A stretch of DNA of 64,000 bases from Alicyclobacillus sp. SO9 (GCF_016406125.1 NZ_CP066339.1:248001-312000); one strand, 5' to 3'; shown: positions 1-9,888, numbered from the stretch's first letter. Notes: a model not told the origin generated them from the letters alone. Translations and numbers: made by a program.

Positions 1-498
1 CTGATGAAGGAACACGGAATTACGGTTCTGCGAAACGAAAGTGTCTCACTACCAGAGTTCGACTTGGTTGGTATTGATGATTTTTGCACAGAGAACTCCG
101 ATATCGATGCCGCTTTCTTTGAAGTTCAGAAGCAGCGGACTAAGCAGCAAAACCGGACAGACATTCACCAATCTTCGGTTACAGTGCAGGAGCATGTTCA
201 CCAAGACCCACAGAGTTGGAGGAACCGCAGGTGCTTCGTCATTACACACGATCCAAATATTGTTCTCTCGATAGATTATCCATACGATGTCCTCATCAGC
301 GGTCATCTGCATGGCAAACAATTTAATGTACCCCTCTTGTTTGCGCTTCAACCGATGGGGTCATTAACAGCACAGGGAATCTATAAAGGCGTTCACAGCA
401 CTTCGTATGGAAGGTACTATATCTCCAAGGGAGCGGGGCAGTCCGGTTTCAATGCACGTTTGTTTGTCCGAAGTGAAATCACTTTGCATTTCGTTTAA
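1..498 (+). CDS. Calcineurin-like metallophosphoesterase, C-terminal part (cut by window edge)
   Basis: The reading frame is open from the first base, so the true start lies upstream of the window; the ATG at position 4 is probably internal. The visible 165 codons carry the C-terminal half of a calcineurin-like phosphoesterase: a VITHDPN motif and GHLHGKQ, which match the histidine-bearing metal-binding motifs (GHxH) of the YkuE-like family. The earlier metal ligands (DxH, GDxxD, GNHD) would be upstream and cannot be checked. The family hydrolyses phosphoester bonds using a binuclear metal centre; the substrate is unknown. No operon link to the downstream peptide transporter is evident because a 0.5-kb gap with its own promoter separates them. 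Confidence 0.8.
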   Translation: MMKEHGITVLRNESVSLPEFDLVGIDDFCTENSDIDAAFFEVQKQRTKQQNRTDIHQSSVTVQEHVHQDPQSWRNRRCFVITHDPNIVLSIDYPYDVLISGHLHGKQFNVPLLFALQPMGSLTAQGIYKGVHSTSYGRYYISKGAGQSGFNARLFVRSEITLHFV

Positions 499-853
499 AC
501 TGGAGGGAGGGTGATCCACAGAACGTACAAATTTCCAGCATTATTCTTATGTTAGTTAGAATTCTGATATTTACATAAACACAGTCTATATAGTAAAATT
601 CCTTCGTAGGCAGGTGAGACAAGTCTGTTCGTCGCCCTTTGAGGGCCGCTTGGCTTGTTGCAGTTCATTGGCAACTTTTATTTCATGTTTGCGAAGAAAG
701 GGCATATTGTAGTAGCATCACCATGGAGTGTTTTGACAGGGGCGGGAAGCTGAACTAGGGTAGGCATAGTTTTTATAGTGCATCACAGAGAAAACGCTTA
801 CAAAATAGTGACGGTGCGATTTTCGAGAGGATTTTGAAGTTCCTTAGAGGTAC

Positions 854-884
854 TTGCTTTTATTTGTTTAAAGTATAGTATAAT
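854..884 (+). promoter_or_regulatory. Putative sigma-A promoter for the first peptide ABC operon
   Basis: TTGCTT (854-859) and a perfect TATAAT (879-884) are separated by 19 bp, longer than the ideal 17. It lies about 125 bp upstream of the first transporter gene and is the best promoter-like match in this gap. Confidence 0.4.
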
Positions 885-971
885 ATGCGTAAATTGGGTG
901 GCTATAATCCTCTACAAATACTATATTCCATAGTATTCTTGGCTGAATAAGTCATATCGTAAGAAGCGGTA

Positions 972-988
972 GAATCAAATTTTGATTC
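972..988. promoter_or_regulatory. Palindrome (possible operator) upstream of the peptide ABC operon
   Basis: GAATCAAA and TTTGATTC flank a single central T, a perfect 8-1-8 inverted repeat. It sits downstream of the putative promoter and about 20 bp before the first candidate start codon, a position suited to a repressor site. The binding protein is unknown. Confidence 0.35.
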
Positions 989-1009
989 ATATATGCATGA
1001 TTCAGATCT

Positions 1010-2029
1010 ATGTCAGCAAAGATGTCAGCAAAGAAAACAGGGGTGAACAGTTTGTCCGTACTCAGTGTGGACTCGTTAAATGTCGAATTCAATCTAAACG
1101 GCACTTATTTTCCTGCGGTTCGGGATTTATCACTAGATATTAAAGAAGGGGAAACCTTAGGACTTGTCGGTGAATCTGGATGTGGAAAAAGTGTTACATC
1201 ACTTGCACTAATTCGATTACTAACCAAATCAGCACGTGTCACTGGAAGTGTCCAGTACAACGGGAAAAACCTACTGACACTGGGAGATAAGGAGATACGG
1301 AGCATTCGGGGCGATGAAATCAGTATGATTTTCCAAGAGCCTATGACTTCGTTGAACCCAGTGTATAAAGTTGGCGCTCAGATTTCAGAGATTCTTCTCT
1401 TGCACAAGGATATGTCCCCAAAAGAAGCTTTTAAGCATTCCCTAGAGATGTTGAAAAAAGTAGGAATCGCCAGGCCTGAACAAATTTTGCAATCTTATCC
1501 TCATGAACTTTCCGGCGGCATGCGCCAACGGGTAATGATTGCAATTGCAATGTCCTGCGACCCGCGTTTGCTAATTGCGGATGAGCCGACAACGGCTCTT
1601 GACGTAACCATCCAAGCACAAATTTTAGATCTAATGAGAAAAATTTCCAAGGAATTTAAGACTTCAATTTTGCTTATAACCCATGACCTGGGTGTCGTGG
1701 CTGAAATGTGTCAGCGGGTCGCCGTGATGTATGCAGGTCAGATTGTGGAACAAGGGAACGTTGATGAAATTTTTATGGAACCCCAGCACCCCTATACGAG
1801 AGGGCTTTTAGCTGCCATTCCAAAAATTGATGCAAAATCCAAGGAACGTTTGCGTCCCATCGACGGCACTGTGCCTACAATAACCAGAATGCCCAAAGGC
1901 TGTCACTTTGCGCCTCGGTGTCCTTTTGCTATGGACAGGTGCCGCAGTGAAAAACCGACTTTGTTTGACGTGGCGGACAATCATTCGTCTCGTTGTTGGT
2001 TGAATGAGGAAGGGAGACGCGACGCATGA
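1010..2029 (+). CDS. oppD: Oligopeptide ABC transporter ATP-binding protein (OppD/DppD family)
   Basis: ATPase subunit that couples ATP hydrolysis to peptide import at the cytoplasmic face. With the start at 1010, Walker A GESGCGKS is at residues 54-61, the Q-loop FQEP at 107-110, the LSGGM signature at 167-171 and Walker B LLIADEP at 187-193. The C-terminal oligopeptide-type cysteine region (RCPFAMDRC) is present. The start is uncertain: the ATGs at 1010 and 1022 lie in a direct duplication of ATGTCAGCAAAG and have no ribosome site, whereas TTG at 1052 is preceded by AGGGGTG at good spacing and gives a family-like N-terminus. It overlaps the next ATPase gene by 4 bp (ATGA), indicating translational coupling. 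Confidence 0.93.
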   Translation: MSAKMSAKKTGVNSLSVLSVDSLNVEFNLNGTYFPAVRDLSLDIKEGETLGLVGESGCGKSVTSLALIRLLTKSARVTGSVQYNGKNLLTLGDKEIRSIRGDEISMIFQEPMTSLNPVYKVGAQISEILLLHKDMSPKEAFKHSLEMLKKVGIARPEQILQSYPHELSGGMRQRVMIAIAMSCDPRLLIADEPTTALDVTIQAQILDLMRKISKEFKTSILLITHDLGVVAEMCQRVAVMYAGQIVEQGNVDEIFMEPQHPYTRGLLAAIPKIDAKSKERLRPIDGTVPTITRMPKGCHFAPRCPFAMDRCRSEKPTLFDVADNHSSRCWLNEEGRRDA

Positions 2030-2991
2030 GTGAAGCACTGTTAAACATTGATAATCTAAAGACGCATTTTCCCATAAAGCAAGGATTCCTTCGGCGGCAG
2101 GTAGGCGCGGTAAGGGCAGTGGACGGTATCTCCCTACAAGTTTTTGCCGGGGAAACCTTAGGTGTTGTGGGCGAAAGCGGATGTGGCAAATCAACTATGG
2201 GCCGCAGTATTTTACGCTTGGTGGAACCGACCAGCGGTAAAATCACATTCGACGGACAGGATGTTCTGGACTTAAACCGTTCAAACATGCGAGCGCTTCG
2301 CCGCGAGATGCAAGTTGTGTTTCAGGACCCATACGCTTCCTTAAATCCTCGCTATACCGTCGCTCAAATCCTTTCAGAGCCGATGGAAGCACACCATCTG
2401 TACAATGGTTCGCAACGTAAGCAACGTGTCAGTTCTCTGTTGGAGCGGGTTGGACTGGATCCGTCCTATGCCCGGCGCTTCCCACACGAATTTTCAGGCG
2501 GACAGCGTCAAAGGATTGGCATTGCTAGGGCTTTAACGCTCAATCCCAAGTTAATCATTTTGGATGAACCGGTTGCAGCACTCGATGTATCCGTGCAATC
2601 GCAGGTTATCAATCTTTTGGAAGACCTCCAGAATGATTTTAACTTAACATATATTTTTATTGCGCACGACTTATCTATCGTAAAGCACATCAGTGACAGG
2701 GTTCTGGTCATGTATTTGGGGAGAATGGCAGAACTGACGTCTTCGGACGAATTGTTTGCCAATCCTCTGCATCCGTATACGAAGGCTCTTTTGTCTGCGG
2801 TGCCGGTTCCGAATCCAAGGGCTAAGAGAGAACGAATCATTTTGAAAGGTGATATTCCCAACCCGTCCAACCCGCCTTCTGGCTGCGTTTTTCATACCAG
2901 ATGTCCATTGGCTGAACCAGTTTGTAAAGAAAAGGTGCCAGAATGGCGGGAAGCCAAGGCGGGCCACTTTGTGGCATGTCATTTGGTGTAG
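2026..2991 (+). CDS. oppF: Oligopeptide ABC transporter ATP-binding protein (OppF/DppF family)
   Basis: Second ATPase of the importer, expected to pair with the preceding OppD-type subunit. Walker [10 protein letters not shown] is at residues 49-57, FSGGQ at 156-160 and Walker B LIILDEP at 176-182, followed by ALDVS. The C-terminal peptide-transporter region with paired cysteines (RCPLAEPVC) lies near residues 290-305. At 321 aa it has the normal family length. It starts inside the stop of the upstream gene (ATGA). A 236-bp gap separates it from the binding-protein gene; the pairing of both ATPases upstream of the binding protein and permeases is a common oligopeptide or dipeptide layout. Confidence 0.93.
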   Translation: MSEALLNIDNLKTHFPIKQGFLRRQVGAVRAVDGISLQVFAGETLGVVGESGCGKSTMGRSILRLVEPTSGKITFDGQDVLDLNRSNMRALRREMQVVFQDPYASLNPRYTVAQILSEPMEAHHLYNGSQRKQRVSSLLERVGLDPSYARRFPHEFSGGQRQRIGIARALTLNPKLIILDEPVAALDVSVQSQVINLLEDLQNDFNLTYIFIAHDLSIVKHISDRVLVMYLGRMAELTSSDELFANPLHPYTKALLSAVPVPNPRAKRERIILKGDIPNPSNPPSGCVFHTRCPLAEPVCKEKVPEWREAKAGHFVACHLV

Positions 2992-3227
2992 TATTGCATT
3001 GAGAATGTACTGACTGAAACGTGTGGACTCAATCGTGTATTTTTGAAGGGAGGGATGTTTGGGTGTATGGCTTTGCCTGTTCTTGCGTGTAATCTCATGA
3101 CTCGCTGATAACGAGAGGTTGAGTTTTCATGTAAAAATCGGCAAAATTCTGGCACCAATACAGAATTCTAAAAGTTGAGTTGGATGCAAACTTCTATGAG
3201 ACTGATTATAAGAGGGGGACTAGAAAG

Positions 3228-4997
3228 ATGGGTGTACGCAAATCCTTGATGGCATCTGTTGCCATTGCAGCTGGAACCAGTCTTCTCGTGGTTGGTTGCG
3301 GCAGCAGCAAACCTGCAACAGCAAATTCGAATAACTCCGCAAACGCCAGCAACAGTACGAGTACAGCAACGCCGACTAAGGGAGGAACACTCAACTATGC
3401 GCTGCCTTCACAGACGCAGTTGAACTGGTACCTGCCCATCATGACTCCGGCGGCTGACAGTGTATACAACGCACAATTGATTGACCAAATGTATAAGCCT
3501 CTGATTTGGATTGACCAGAACTACAAAATTGATTATGGCTCTTCTATTGCTAGTAAAATTACGTACAACAAGCAAGGAACTGTATACCATGTCTTCTTAA
3601 ACTCTAAATGGAAATGGTCGGACGGGACGCCGGTTACCGCTAAAGACGTACTGTTTACCTGGAAGCTGATTAAAGGTGCCTCGGCAAAGAACGCGCCAAA
3701 GCCATGGCCGTATGTAGGGGCCGGTACAGGATATATTCCTGACGGCATCAAGAGTGTTGTCGCAACCAATCAGCATGAGGTTACAATCACACTGAAGAAA
3801 CCCGCTAACCAACAGTGGTTCATTTACAACGGCATTATCCAGTTGACACCGATGCCAGCAAAAACCATGGATAAGTATCCGAGTAACCTGAATAAGGAAC
3901 TCAGCTATATCGGCACTAATGCAAACAATGCCAAGTTCATTGAGCAGCAGCCGGTGGACGGACCGTTTAAACTGCAAAGTGCAACCAGAAGCCAATCCTG
4001 GGTACTGGTGCCAAACACTAGTTATGCAGGACATAAGACTCTCTTAAATAAGCTTATCTTTACCTATGAGGCGTCCAGTCAAGCAGAATTCGCAGCCTTG
4101 AAGGCAGGAAACATTGATGTCGGTTATTTGCCAATTTCGATGCTTGGATCAAAATCAGCCCTGACCTCCATGGGTGATAAAGTGACACCTGGCTACCCAT
4201 TTGGAATCTTCTGGACAGAAATGAACATGTGGCCTGGTTCGCCTACAAAGTCGATTTTTGACAATCTGTATGTGCGCCAAGCTCTGCAAATGAGTATTCC
4301 GAATAAGGAAATTGCAAGCAAGGTCTACAAGGGTTTTGCCAAACCTATTTTTGGTCCCATTCCAGGAACTCCGAAAACCAAGTTCCTTGATCCTAACTTG
4401 CAAAATCCGTATCCTTATAATCCAACAAAGGCCAAGAAGTTGTTGGAACAGCACGGCTGGAAAGAAGTCAATGGGGTTATGACCAAGGGCAGCCAAAAAC
4501 TTCAGACCGAAATGCTTTACGTCAGTGGTCAGACGACCACGAAAGACGTGGCTGTGCTGATGCAGCAGGAATGGGCGAAAATCGGTGTGAAAGTCACGTT
4601 AAAAGCCATGCCGTTTAGTAACTTCATTGGTGTCACCAGTAACAAGAAGGACCACTCCTGGGGTCTTGCCTTTGGCAGCGGTTGGATTTACAACGGACCT
4701 GGCTTCTACCCAACGGGCGGTCAGTTGTTCGCATCGACCGCACCGAGTGGAACTGGCTTTAGCGACAAAAAAGAGGATAGCTTGATTACGGCAACACACC
4801 AACCGTATGCGACATCACAAGAAACCATGAAACACTTCTTCGCTTATGAAGACTATACGGCCAAAGTCCTGCCGTTCCTCTGGGACAACAACGTTGCCTC
4901 GCTTACTGTGACTTCGCCCAAAGTTCAAGGTGTTCTGAGTCACTTGAACCCAGCGACTGATTTCCCAAGAATGCAGTACTGGTCGAAATCCAAATAA
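3228..4997 (+). CDS. oppA: Peptide-binding lipoprotein, family 5 extracellular solute-binding protein
   Basis: Receptor of the ABC importer, lipid-anchored outside the membrane, that captures peptides. I place the start at the ATG at 3228 because AGGGGG lies 9 nt upstream and the resulting N-terminus is a clean lipoprotein signal: two basic residues, a hydrophobic stretch, then the lipobox LVVGC. An ATG at 3180 would add 16 residues without a ribosome site. The mature protein opens with an Ser/Asn/Thr-rich linker, then GGTLNYALPS, typical of SBP_bac_5 domains, and WKWSDGTPVTAKDV, a family hallmark. Length of 589 aa is normal. A strong hairpin follows the gene, before the permeases. Confidence 0.92.
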   Translation: MGVRKSLMASVAIAAGTSLLVVGCGSSKPATANSNNSANASNSTSTATPTKGGTLNYALPSQTQLNWYLPIMTPAADSVYNAQLIDQMYKPLIWIDQNYKIDYGSSIASKITYNKQGTVYHVFLNSKWKWSDGTPVTAKDVLFTWKLIKGASAKNAPKPWPYVGAGTGYIPDGIKSVVATNQHEVTITLKKPANQQWFIYNGIIQLTPMPAKTMDKYPSNLNKELSYIGTNANNAKFIEQQPVDGPFKLQSATRSQSWVLVPNTSYAGHKTLLNKLIFTYEASSQAEFAALKAGNIDVGYLPISMLGSKSALTSMGDKVTPGYPFGIFWTEMNMWPGSPTKSIFDNLYVRQALQMSIPNKEIASKVYKGFAKPIFGPIPGTPKTKFLDPNLQNPYPYNPTKAKKLLEQHGWKEVNGVMTKGSQKLQTEMLYVSGQTTTKDVAVLMQQEWAKIGVKVTLKAMPFSNFIGVTSNKKDHSWGLAFGSGWIYNGPGFYPTGGQLFASTAPSGTGFSDKKEDSLITATHQPYATSQETMKHFFAYEDYTAKVLPFLWDNNVASLTVTSPKVQGVLSHLNPATDFPRMQYWSKSK

Positions 4998-5065
4998 ACT
5001 GCGTTTGACTTGAAAGGAAATCCGTGAATTTTCCTAATCAATTTGTCAGCAAGAGTTCAACTTCG

Positions 5066-5088
5066 CTAGGGCGCGCTCCGCGCCCTAG
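5066..5088 (+). promoter_or_regulatory. Strong hairpin between binding protein and permease genes
   Basis: CTAGGGCGCG and CGCGCCCTAG form a perfect 10-bp, GC-rich stem with a 3-nt loop (CTC). No U-tract follows, so it is not a classical terminator. It sits 68 bp after the binding-protein stop and just before the permease ribosome site (AAGGAG). Such hairpins after binding-protein genes commonly protect the upstream mRNA end or attenuate permease expression; that role is inferred here. Confidence 0.6.
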
Positions 5089-5106
5089 ACGAAAGGAGAA
5101 GTTACG

Positions 5107-6000
5107 GTGAGCGCACCTGTAATGAACGAAGTGGTACAAGAATTTGAAATGAAGAACAGCGGGCAAGAACGTCCCGGTTTCTGGAAAAGGTTTTGGCGGT
5201 TAGGACCAACCAAACTTGGAGTCGGGATACTGGCCTTCTTGGTCCTGTTCTCCTACGTTGGGCCTTTAGTGTATCGCCATAGCGGGACCGCCACGCATAT
5301 GCTCAGCACCAATGCAAACCCATCAGCTCAGTTTCCGCTTGGTACGGACAGTCTCGGTCACAATGTCCTAGCAGAACTGATGTTAGGCGGCCAAGCTTCT
5401 CTTGAAGTTGGTTTTGCAGCGGCCATTGTGGCCATGCTCTTTGGTACGTTTTACGGCATGATCAGCGGCTTGCTGGGTGGCTGGGTAGATACCATTATGA
5501 TGCGATTTGTCGACATTATGCTGTCCATACCCTCCATATTTATCTTGATGTTTTTGGACGTTGTGTTTCGGCCGAACCTTCTTATCATGATTTTGATTTT
5601 AGCATCACAAGCATGGTTAACGGTAAGCCGTTTGGTGCGTGGTGAAGTGCTTTCCATCAAGAACATGTTGTATGTGGAATCGGCTCGAGCTTTGGGACTG
5701 ACAACGGGGCGAATAATGATGCGCTATCTACTGCCAAACTACATCGGGACTGTATTGGTTGCGGCAACACTGCAAGTTGCCAATGCAATCTTGACCATGG
5801 CTGGACTCAGCTTTCTCGGACTCGGCCTACCCCCGCAAATACCAAGTTGGGGCGGTATGCTGAACGATAGTATGAATTATATATTCCAAAATTCGTGGTG
5901 GCTGATTTATCCTCCAGGGATTGCTATTCTGTTGTCCCAGGTATCAATTAACCTTGTTGGAGACGGATTGCGTGATGCTTTGGAGACAAGGGAAGCTTAA
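5107..6000 (+). CDS. oppC: Peptide ABC transporter permease (OppC/DppC family)
   Basis: Inner-membrane channel subunit of the peptide importer. The GTG at 5107 follows AAGGAGAAG at proper spacing. A cytoplasmic N-terminal extension is followed by a transmembrane helix (about residues 38-52), the OppC-type GTDSLGHNVLAELMLGG motif, further helices, and the EAA loop ESARALGLTTGRIMMRYLLPN, which contacts the ATPases. The length of 297 aa is typical. It lies downstream of the binding-protein gene and hairpin, with the partner permease 88 bp further on. The order C then B is the reverse of the usual B then C but both subunits are complete. Confidence 0.92.
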   Translation: MSAPVMNEVVQEFEMKNSGQERPGFWKRFWRLGPTKLGVGILAFLVLFSYVGPLVYRHSGTATHMLSTNANPSAQFPLGTDSLGHNVLAELMLGGQASLEVGFAAAIVAMLFGTFYGMISGLLGGWVDTIMMRFVDIMLSIPSIFILMFLDVVFRPNLLIMILILASQAWLTVSRLVRGEVLSIKNMLYVESARALGLTTGRIMMRYLLPNYIGTVLVAATLQVANAILTMAGLSFLGLGLPPQIPSWGGMLNDSMNYIFQNSWWLIYPPGIAILLSQVSINLVGDGLRDALETREA

Positions 6001-6088
6001 ATTTGTCTTCATATCGACTTCGCGTTAAAGTATGCGCTAAAAGTTTCTTCGCTCTATTTGAGAAGCCGGCTTAGGAGGCTCTGTCATC

Positions 6089-7042
6089 ATGATGAAGTTC
6101 ACTGTAAGGCGAATATTAGAGGCAATTCCTACTTTAATAGGCATCACGCTTATCGCCTTCATACTCATTCATATTGTGCCTGGCAGTCCTGTTCGTGTTT
6201 TGCTCGGACAGCACTATACAGTTGCAAGGGCACATGCACTCACAAAACAATTGGGTTTGGATAAACCTCTGTGGGATCAATATGTAATTTGGCTTTGGAA
6301 GCTTGTGCAGGGAAACTTTGGCTATTCCTATGTCTACAACCAGAGTGTGCTCTCCTTGATATTCCAGGCTCTTCCACACACGTTGGCTATCGTAACCTTG
6401 GCAATTCTCGCGGCTCACATTTTTTCGGTGTTTATCGGTTCTGTACAGGCGTACTATCAAAACTCTCTTTTCGATCAAGTTGTTACGATTGTCAACTACT
6501 TCTTCTACTCAATGCCTAATTTTTGGCTTGGAATCCTGTTGGTCATTTTCTTTGCTATTGGCCTACATTGGTTTCCAACAGGCGGAATTGTGAACACACA
6601 ACTCTCTCATCCAGGTTTTATGGATTGGCTGCACCACGTCATCTTGCCAGTAGCGACACTCTTTGTCGTGACGATTGCAGGCTGGGCACGATTTATGCGG
6701 TCCTCCATGCGTGAAGCGTTACTTCAAGACTACGTGCGCACAGCGCGAATGAAAGGTGCTTCTGAATTCAGAACCGTTTTTGTCCATGGTCTCAGAAATT
6801 CTATCATCCCTTTGATAACGCTTTTGGGGATGTCGCTGCCAGTACTGCTTGCAGGGGCATTGTTCATTGAAGAAATTTTTAACTACCCAGGGATGGGATT
6901 GCTTTACTGGCATGCCGTTAACGAACGGGATTTTCCAGTCATATTAGGCATCACCGTCTTTCTTGGTGTATTGACTGTATTGGGTAACTTTCTTGCAGAC
7001 ATCTTGTACGCGTTGATTGACCCGCGTATCCAATATAAATAA
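6089..7042 (+). CDS. oppB: Peptide ABC transporter permease (OppB/DppB family)
   Basis: Second membrane subunit of the importer. TAGGAGG upstream supports the ATG at 6089 or the next ATG at 6092. The N-terminus (RRILEAIPTLIGITLIAFIL) is the standard first helix of DppB proteins. The IVPGSPVRVLLG segment and the EAA loop (YVRTARMKGASEFRTVFVHG) are intact, and the C-terminal DILYALIDPRIQY motif is characteristic. Length 317 aa is normal. It is the last gene of the five-gene operon; an inverted repeat with an internal T-run follows. Confidence 0.92.
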   Translation: MMKFTVRRILEAIPTLIGITLIAFILIHIVPGSPVRVLLGQHYTVARAHALTKQLGLDKPLWDQYVIWLWKLVQGNFGYSYVYNQSVLSLIFQALPHTLAIVTLAILAAHIFSVFIGSVQAYYQNSLFDQVVTIVNYFFYSMPNFWLGILLVIFFAIGLHWFPTGGIVNTQLSHPGFMDWLHHVILPVATLFVVTIAGWARFMRSSMREALLQDYVRTARMKGASEFRTVFVHGLRNSIIPLITLLGMSLPVLLAGALFIEEIFNYPGMGLLYWHAVNERDFPVILGITVFLGVLTVLGNFLADILYALIDPRIQYK

Positions 7043-7066
7043 ACACGACTGACGGCCGAAATGTAC

Positions 7067-7114
7067 GTGTGGGAATTTTCTTTTTGCTCTGCTTCTTCTA
7101 AGGTTTTCCCACAC
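7067..7114 (+). repeat. Inverted repeat after the peptide ABC operon
   Basis: GTGTGGGAA (7067-7075) and TTCCCACAC (7106-7114) are perfect complements separated by 30 nt of T-rich sequence. It lies about 25 bp after the last permease gene. No U-tract follows the second arm, so it may be an mRNA 3' stabiliser or an imperfect terminator rather than a canonical one. Confidence 0.35.
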
Positions 7115-7371
7115 TCGGCCAACTGTTGTCGCTTTAGCTAAAAATTCGGGTGGTCATGTTCAAGTCTCGTCTCTTCGGCATGCCCCCTCAATTTTCGTTC
7201 TGCAATAACCCCTGTACCGCCATCTCCATGCTCCGTGGCCCAGTACTGTAGCATCCCGCGACTTCTCTAATTCTTTGTCTTCGCAGCGACTCTCACGGGG
7301 ACTTGACGCTTTTGCCGCCAGTTCGTGATATCTTTGTTGTAAGATATCCTTTTTGCAGGAGCGTTTGGGTT

Positions 7372-8109
7372 ATGTTCTTACGTGAGTTACGTTTTCTTGA
7401 TTTTCCAAACAGCAACCATCACCCCTTTGACATACCAGCCTTTTGCGACACGGGTGAACTGAATCTAAATCAATTCCTTACATTCTTCGTCGGAGAAAAC
7501 GGGAGCGGGAAGTCAACCTTGCTGGAAGCCATTGCGATTCAGGCGGGATTTAACCCTGAGGGCGGGTCAAGATCCAACCAGTTTGCGACGGCGGCGACAG
7601 AATCCAGGTTGTTTGAATACCTAAAATTGCGATGGCTGCCAAAGGTTACGCAAGGATTCTTCTTTCGCGCGGAGAGCTTCTTCAATTTTGCGAGTTATAT
7701 CGACGACCTTGCCAAAGAATCATTCGCAGGAGATCCGTATTCCGCTTATGGCGGACGGTCCTTACATCATCAATCTCACGGCGAATCGTTTCTCAACTTG
7801 TTTGTGAGTCGGCTTTCCAGTCGTAAACCAGCTCTATATATGCTTGATGAGCCTGAAGCTGCCTTGTCTCCTGCGCGTCAGTTGGCTTTGTTGCGTGTTC
7901 TGCACGACCACCAGGAGACAGGTCACTCACAGTTTATTGTGTCAACGCACTCTCCAATTCTATTGGGCTATCCTGGTGCTACACTGTTGAACTTTGACGG
8001 TGGTTCCATTGAACCCATCTTATACGAAGAGACCAATCACTATATCATTACGCAGCAGTTCCTCAATGCCCGTGACATCATGTTGCGGGAACTGTTTCAC
8101 GAAGACTAG
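7372..8109 (+). CDS. AAA-type ATPase, predicted (COG3910-like)
   Basis: A small ABC-like ATPase with no transporter features. I choose the ATG at 7372, preceded by GCAGGAG 10 nt upstream, giving MFLRELRFLDFPN, the usual opening of this family; a TTG at 7303 would add an atypical 23 residues. Walker A GENGSGKST is at residues 41-49, a SHGES signature-like motif near 135-139, Walker B with D-loop LDEPEAALSP at 158-167, and VSTHSPILLG supplies the H-loop. Proteins of this type are mostly uncharacterised; some act with nucleases or in stress responses. It appears to be a single gene between the peptide operon and a hydrolase gene. Confidence 0.82.
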   Translation: MFLRELRFLDFPNSNHHPFDIPAFCDTGELNLNQFLTFFVGENGSGKSTLLEAIAIQAGFNPEGGSRSNQFATAATESRLFEYLKLRWLPKVTQGFFFRAESFFNFASYIDDLAKESFAGDPYSAYGGRSLHHQSHGESFLNLFVSRLSSRKPALYMLDEPEAALSPARQLALLRVLHDHQETGHSQFIVSTHSPILLGYPGATLLNFDGGSIEPILYEETNHYIITQQFLNARDIMLRELFHED

Positions 8110-8196
8110 ACTGATGCAGTCTACCTACGAACAAGACAACAAACTGCTGATTCGAATTGCGGAGTCAGGTGTAAGTCATCGAGATTACTGAAAGGT

Positions 8197-9837
8197 TTGG
8201 TTGCGGTGGGTGGCAAACGAAAAATCCTGATACTTTTCGCGGGCATCGGCATTATAGCATTTACAGCATTTATTACGGCATTGATGCGGCTGCAAAACTA
8301 CAATACGACACAGGTGCAGGTGCAGGTGCAGGGGCAGGCAGATTCTGTGTCCGGCGGTTCATCAACATTGAACGCTAAGGTCACAGTTGGATCTCCCATT
8401 GCCACCATTCCTACCTCTGACTTCGGCATTAATACTGCCGTCTGGGACTGGAATTTGCTGAGCCAGAGTACAGAGAAGCTCGTTAAACAAGCCGGCATCC
8501 ACATGTTCCGGTATCCGGGCGGGTCTACAGCAGACCTGTATCACTGGCAGACCAACTCCATTGAACCTAGTTCCGGCATAACCGCCGCTCCAAAAGATGC
8601 GTTCACCCATTTTATTCAGTATGTCCGAAAGAGTCAGTCACAGGCGCTCATCACCGTAAACTACGGCACCGGAACACCGCAGGAAGCAGCAGCCTGGGTG
8701 AAATACGCTGAAGTGACACACCACTACGACGTGCAGTACTGGGAAATTGGGAATGAAGTGTATGGCAACGGGACCTATGGCACCAAGTGGGAGGCAGATT
8801 CACATGCGCATATCGGGCCACAGGCTTATGCGGATAACGCGCTCAAATACATCAAGGCCATGAAGCAGGTTGATCCCGCTGCCAAAATCGGCGTCGATCT
8901 CATTGCACCGGGTCAGTGGCCGTCCAATCAGCAACCCAACTGGAATCGGACTGTGCTGAGCACTGTTGGCAAGAGCATTGATTTCGTGGATGTACACTGG
9001 TATCCGCAGCAACCCGGCCGCGTATCGGACAAGGGTTTGCTCAACAGCACCAAGACTATACCGAATATGATGAGCCAGTTGCGGGGATTAATCCGGCAGT
9101 ACTGCGGCCAAAACGCCAACAACGTCAAAGTCCTAATCGGGGAAACCAACTCCGTGGCCAAAAACCCTGGCAAACAGACCACCAGCATCGTTAATGCACT
9201 GTTTCTTGTCAACGACTTGATGACGTGGTTGCAGCAAGGCGCCGTCAACATTGATTGGTGGGACCTTCACAACAGCGAAAATCAAGCGGGGAATCCCCCT
9301 GCAGCCACCCTTCAATCACAATTATACGGATCGCGAAACTACGGCGACTATGGCATTCTGAGCGCTGGTCGCCCGTCTGGCCCGCCGTCTGGTTCTCAGT
9401 CCGGTTCTCAGTCCGGTTCTCAGTCCGGTTCTCAGTCAAGTTCCCAGTCCAGTCTGAAATCAGGCTCACAGCGGGCAGCCACAGAACCGCCCCTAAACAC
9501 GCCTTTTCCCACTTACTATGCAATGAAACTGTTGTCCCGACTCGGAAAGCCGGGGGATACGATGCTGCATGTCCAAGTACAGGGCGGCAATTCCGCTGTG
9601 TCGGCTTATGCTGTACAGCGTAAGGGCGGGACAGTGGGGGTGCTGTTGGTCAATCGCGATCGTCAGCATGTGCTTCGCGTTCACGTATCCATTCCTCACT
9701 TCCACCCATTTCCCATCACACGAACATACAGCTACGGCCCCAAACACGAAAGCAAAATCACTTCCGGATTTGGCTTGTCGTCCGTAACCGTACCGCCCTA
9801 CTCGATGAAGCTCCTGGTGTTGAGAAAGTGGTGGTAA
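8197..9837 (+). CDS. Membrane-anchored glycoside hydrolase, arabinofuranosidase-like (GH51/GH39-type clan A fold)
   Basis: A predicted exported polysaccharide or oligosaccharide hydrolase. Residues 9-30 form a signal anchor, followed by a QVQVQVQGQ repeat and a TIM-barrel domain. WEIGNEVYG places a probable acid/base Glu at 187 and VLIGETNS a probable nucleophile Glu at 316; the NE and ET contexts are those of clan GH-A enzymes. VHWYP and the early FRYPGGS motif point to GH51-like or related arabinofuranosidases, but the exact family is not certain. A Ser-Gly-Ser-Gln tandem linker (about residues 390-430) leads to a C-terminal beta domain. The start is TTG at 8197 (AAAGG nearby) or GTG at 8206. 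It is convergent with a sugar ABC operon that may import its products. Confidence 0.75.
   Translation: MVAVGGKRKILILFAGIGIIAFTAFITALMRLQNYNTTQVQVQVQGQADSVSGGSSTLNAKVTVGSPIATIPTSDFGINTAVWDWNLLSQSTEKLVKQAGIHMFRYPGGSTADLYHWQTNSIEPSSGITAAPKDAFTHFIQYVRKSQSQALITVNYGTGTPQEAAAWVKYAEVTHHYDVQYWEIGNEVYGNGTYGTKWEADSHAHIGPQAYADNALKYIKAMKQVDPAAKIGVDLIAPGQWPSNQQPNWNRTVLSTVGKSIDFVDVHWYPQQPGRVSDKGLLNSTKTIPNMMSQLRGLIRQYCGQNANNVKVLIGETNSVAKNPGKQTTSIVNALFLVNDLMTWLQQGAVNIDWWDLHNSENQAGNPPAATLQSQLYGSRNYGDYGILSAGRPSGPPSGSQSGSQSGSQSGSQSSSQSSLKSGSQRAATEPPLNTPFPTYYAMKLLSRLGKPGDTMLHVQVQGGNSAVSAYAVQRKGGTVGVLLVNRDRQHVLRVHVSIPHFHPFPITRTYSYGPKHESKITSGFGLSSVTVPPYSMKLLVLRKWW
9388..9450 (+). repeat. In-frame 12-bp tandem repeat encoding Ser-Gly-Ser-Gln linker
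   Basis: Several copies of TCCGGTTCTCAG lie in frame within the glycoside hydrolase gene, degrading at the 3' end. They encode a flexible low-complexity linker between the catalytic barrel and the C-terminal domain. The copy number is likely to vary between strains. Confidence 0.8.
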
Positions 9838-9888
9838 AGGAATGCAAGCTGCGGTCGGTGGTCAATTTTGAACATGGGCATTTTCCAT

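Larger units (their letters stand above)
499..1009. other. Intergenic region upstream of the peptide ABC operon
   Basis: No convincing open reading frame is present. It holds a perfect small hairpin, GCCCT/AGGGC with a TTG loop (634-646), a GTTGC/GCAAC stem followed by TTTTATTT (657-683) that could be a weak terminator, a sigma-A-like promoter near 854-884, and an AT-rich palindrome at 972-988. I could not match it to a riboswitch class. Confidence 0.5.

Noticed and set aside
601-760. Riboswitch or small RNA upstream of the first peptide operon
   Set aside because: A few short hairpins exist but no conserved riboswitch core, for example T-box, SAM, lysine or yybP, could be matched by eye.
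7043-7114. Classical intrinsic terminator after the first peptide operon
   Set aside because: The inverted repeat has its T-run in the loop rather than after the stem, so it was kept only as an inverted repeat.
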